Source: Aquiflexum balticum DSM 16537
GTDB lineage: Bacteria > Bacteroidota > Bacteroidia > Cytophagales > Cyclobacteriaceae
Assembly: GCF_900176595.1 (NCBI RefSeq)
Contig: NZ_LT838813.1
Coordinates: 4,234,001-4,298,000, forward strand
Direction: 5' to 3'
DNA: 64,000 nt
Positions 63,930-64,000 of the stretch are shown one piece after another. The translations under genes were made by a program, and so were the position numbers. The first letter of the stretch is position 1; every line of letters begins with the position of its first letter. The notes below the pieces were generated by a model that made no database searches, had not been told where the DNA came from, and saw only the letters and a list, made by a program, of their open reading frames with translations.

Positions 63930-64000
63930 GGGTAATTATTCTTTGGGTTGAGAAAGTATCTTAAATCTGAAACTTCAGAATTGAAATTGGAGATTTGGTT

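Overview
The window reads as a chromosome segment of a member of the Bacteroidota, most likely order Cytophagales (a Cyclobacteriaceae-like organism). This is inferred from gene content: a DUF5686/carboxypeptidase-like outer-membrane protein, a CarbopepD-reg plus plug TonB receptor with a DUF6660-like partner, the short housekeeping sigma factor, BshB1, a DUF349 protein, promoters of the TTG-N19/20-TAnnTTTG type, few clear Shine-Dalgarno sequences, and short palindromes typical of the phylum. No species is claimed.

Region 1 (1-13.3 kb) is accessory. It starts with the C-terminal part of an IS110-type transposase, then a TcmP/DUF5131 gene pair on the plus strand. Convergent to these, a long minus-strand block reads hsdR - Y1 transposase - three 178-bp repeats - hsdM - hsdS - DEDDh exonuclease - VirE_N/PriCT_2 primase-like protein - structured gap - reverse transcriptase. 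The last part looks like an uncharacterised RT/primase/exonuclease (anti-phage?) module inside a type I restriction-modification island.

Region 2 (13.3-31 kb) holds metabolism and envelope genes: a Tat-exported molybdopterin/2Fe-2S aldehyde-type dehydrogenase pair, a second copy of the large subunit without its 2Fe-2S partner, a 21-bp minisatellite, DUF305, a class C beta-lactamase-like hydrolase, DUF6660 plus TonB receptor, a flavodoxin gene broken by one in-frame TGA, two NTF2-like proteins, an AraC regulator, LhgO and DUF5686.

Region 3 (31-48 kb) is core: thrS-infC-rpmI-rplT, a tRNA-Met locus, a START-like protein, an LptF/G-type permease, rpsO-pnp-sigma factor, trxB, an M23/LysM peptidase, bshB1, pdxH, yqgE and a DUF349 protein.

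Two tRNA loci (34.7-35.5 kb, tRNA-Met; 48.0-49.3 kb, tRNA-Thr) are the most unusual part. Each repeats the order tRNA or tRNA remnant - terminator - small GIY-YIG nuclease gene - tRNA remnant - terminator. In the remnants, perfect 14-18-nt palindromes with TCC...GGA ends stand in place of pieces of the D, anticodon or T arms. Upstream of tRNA-Thr, seven tandem 54-bp units, each made of the tRNA 5' end plus a palindrome, lie between a good promoter and the intact tRNA. I read this as a possible tRNA-associated mobile or repeat system and rank it as the main discovery candidate.

Region 4 (49-64 kb) has a 1710-residue pseudokinase-ATPase-GAF-adenylate cyclase, a catalase-like/SRPBCC fusion convergent with a Dyp-type peroxidase operon, a DASS transporter, an Old Yellow Enzyme and a Gfo/Idh/MocA oxidoreductase.
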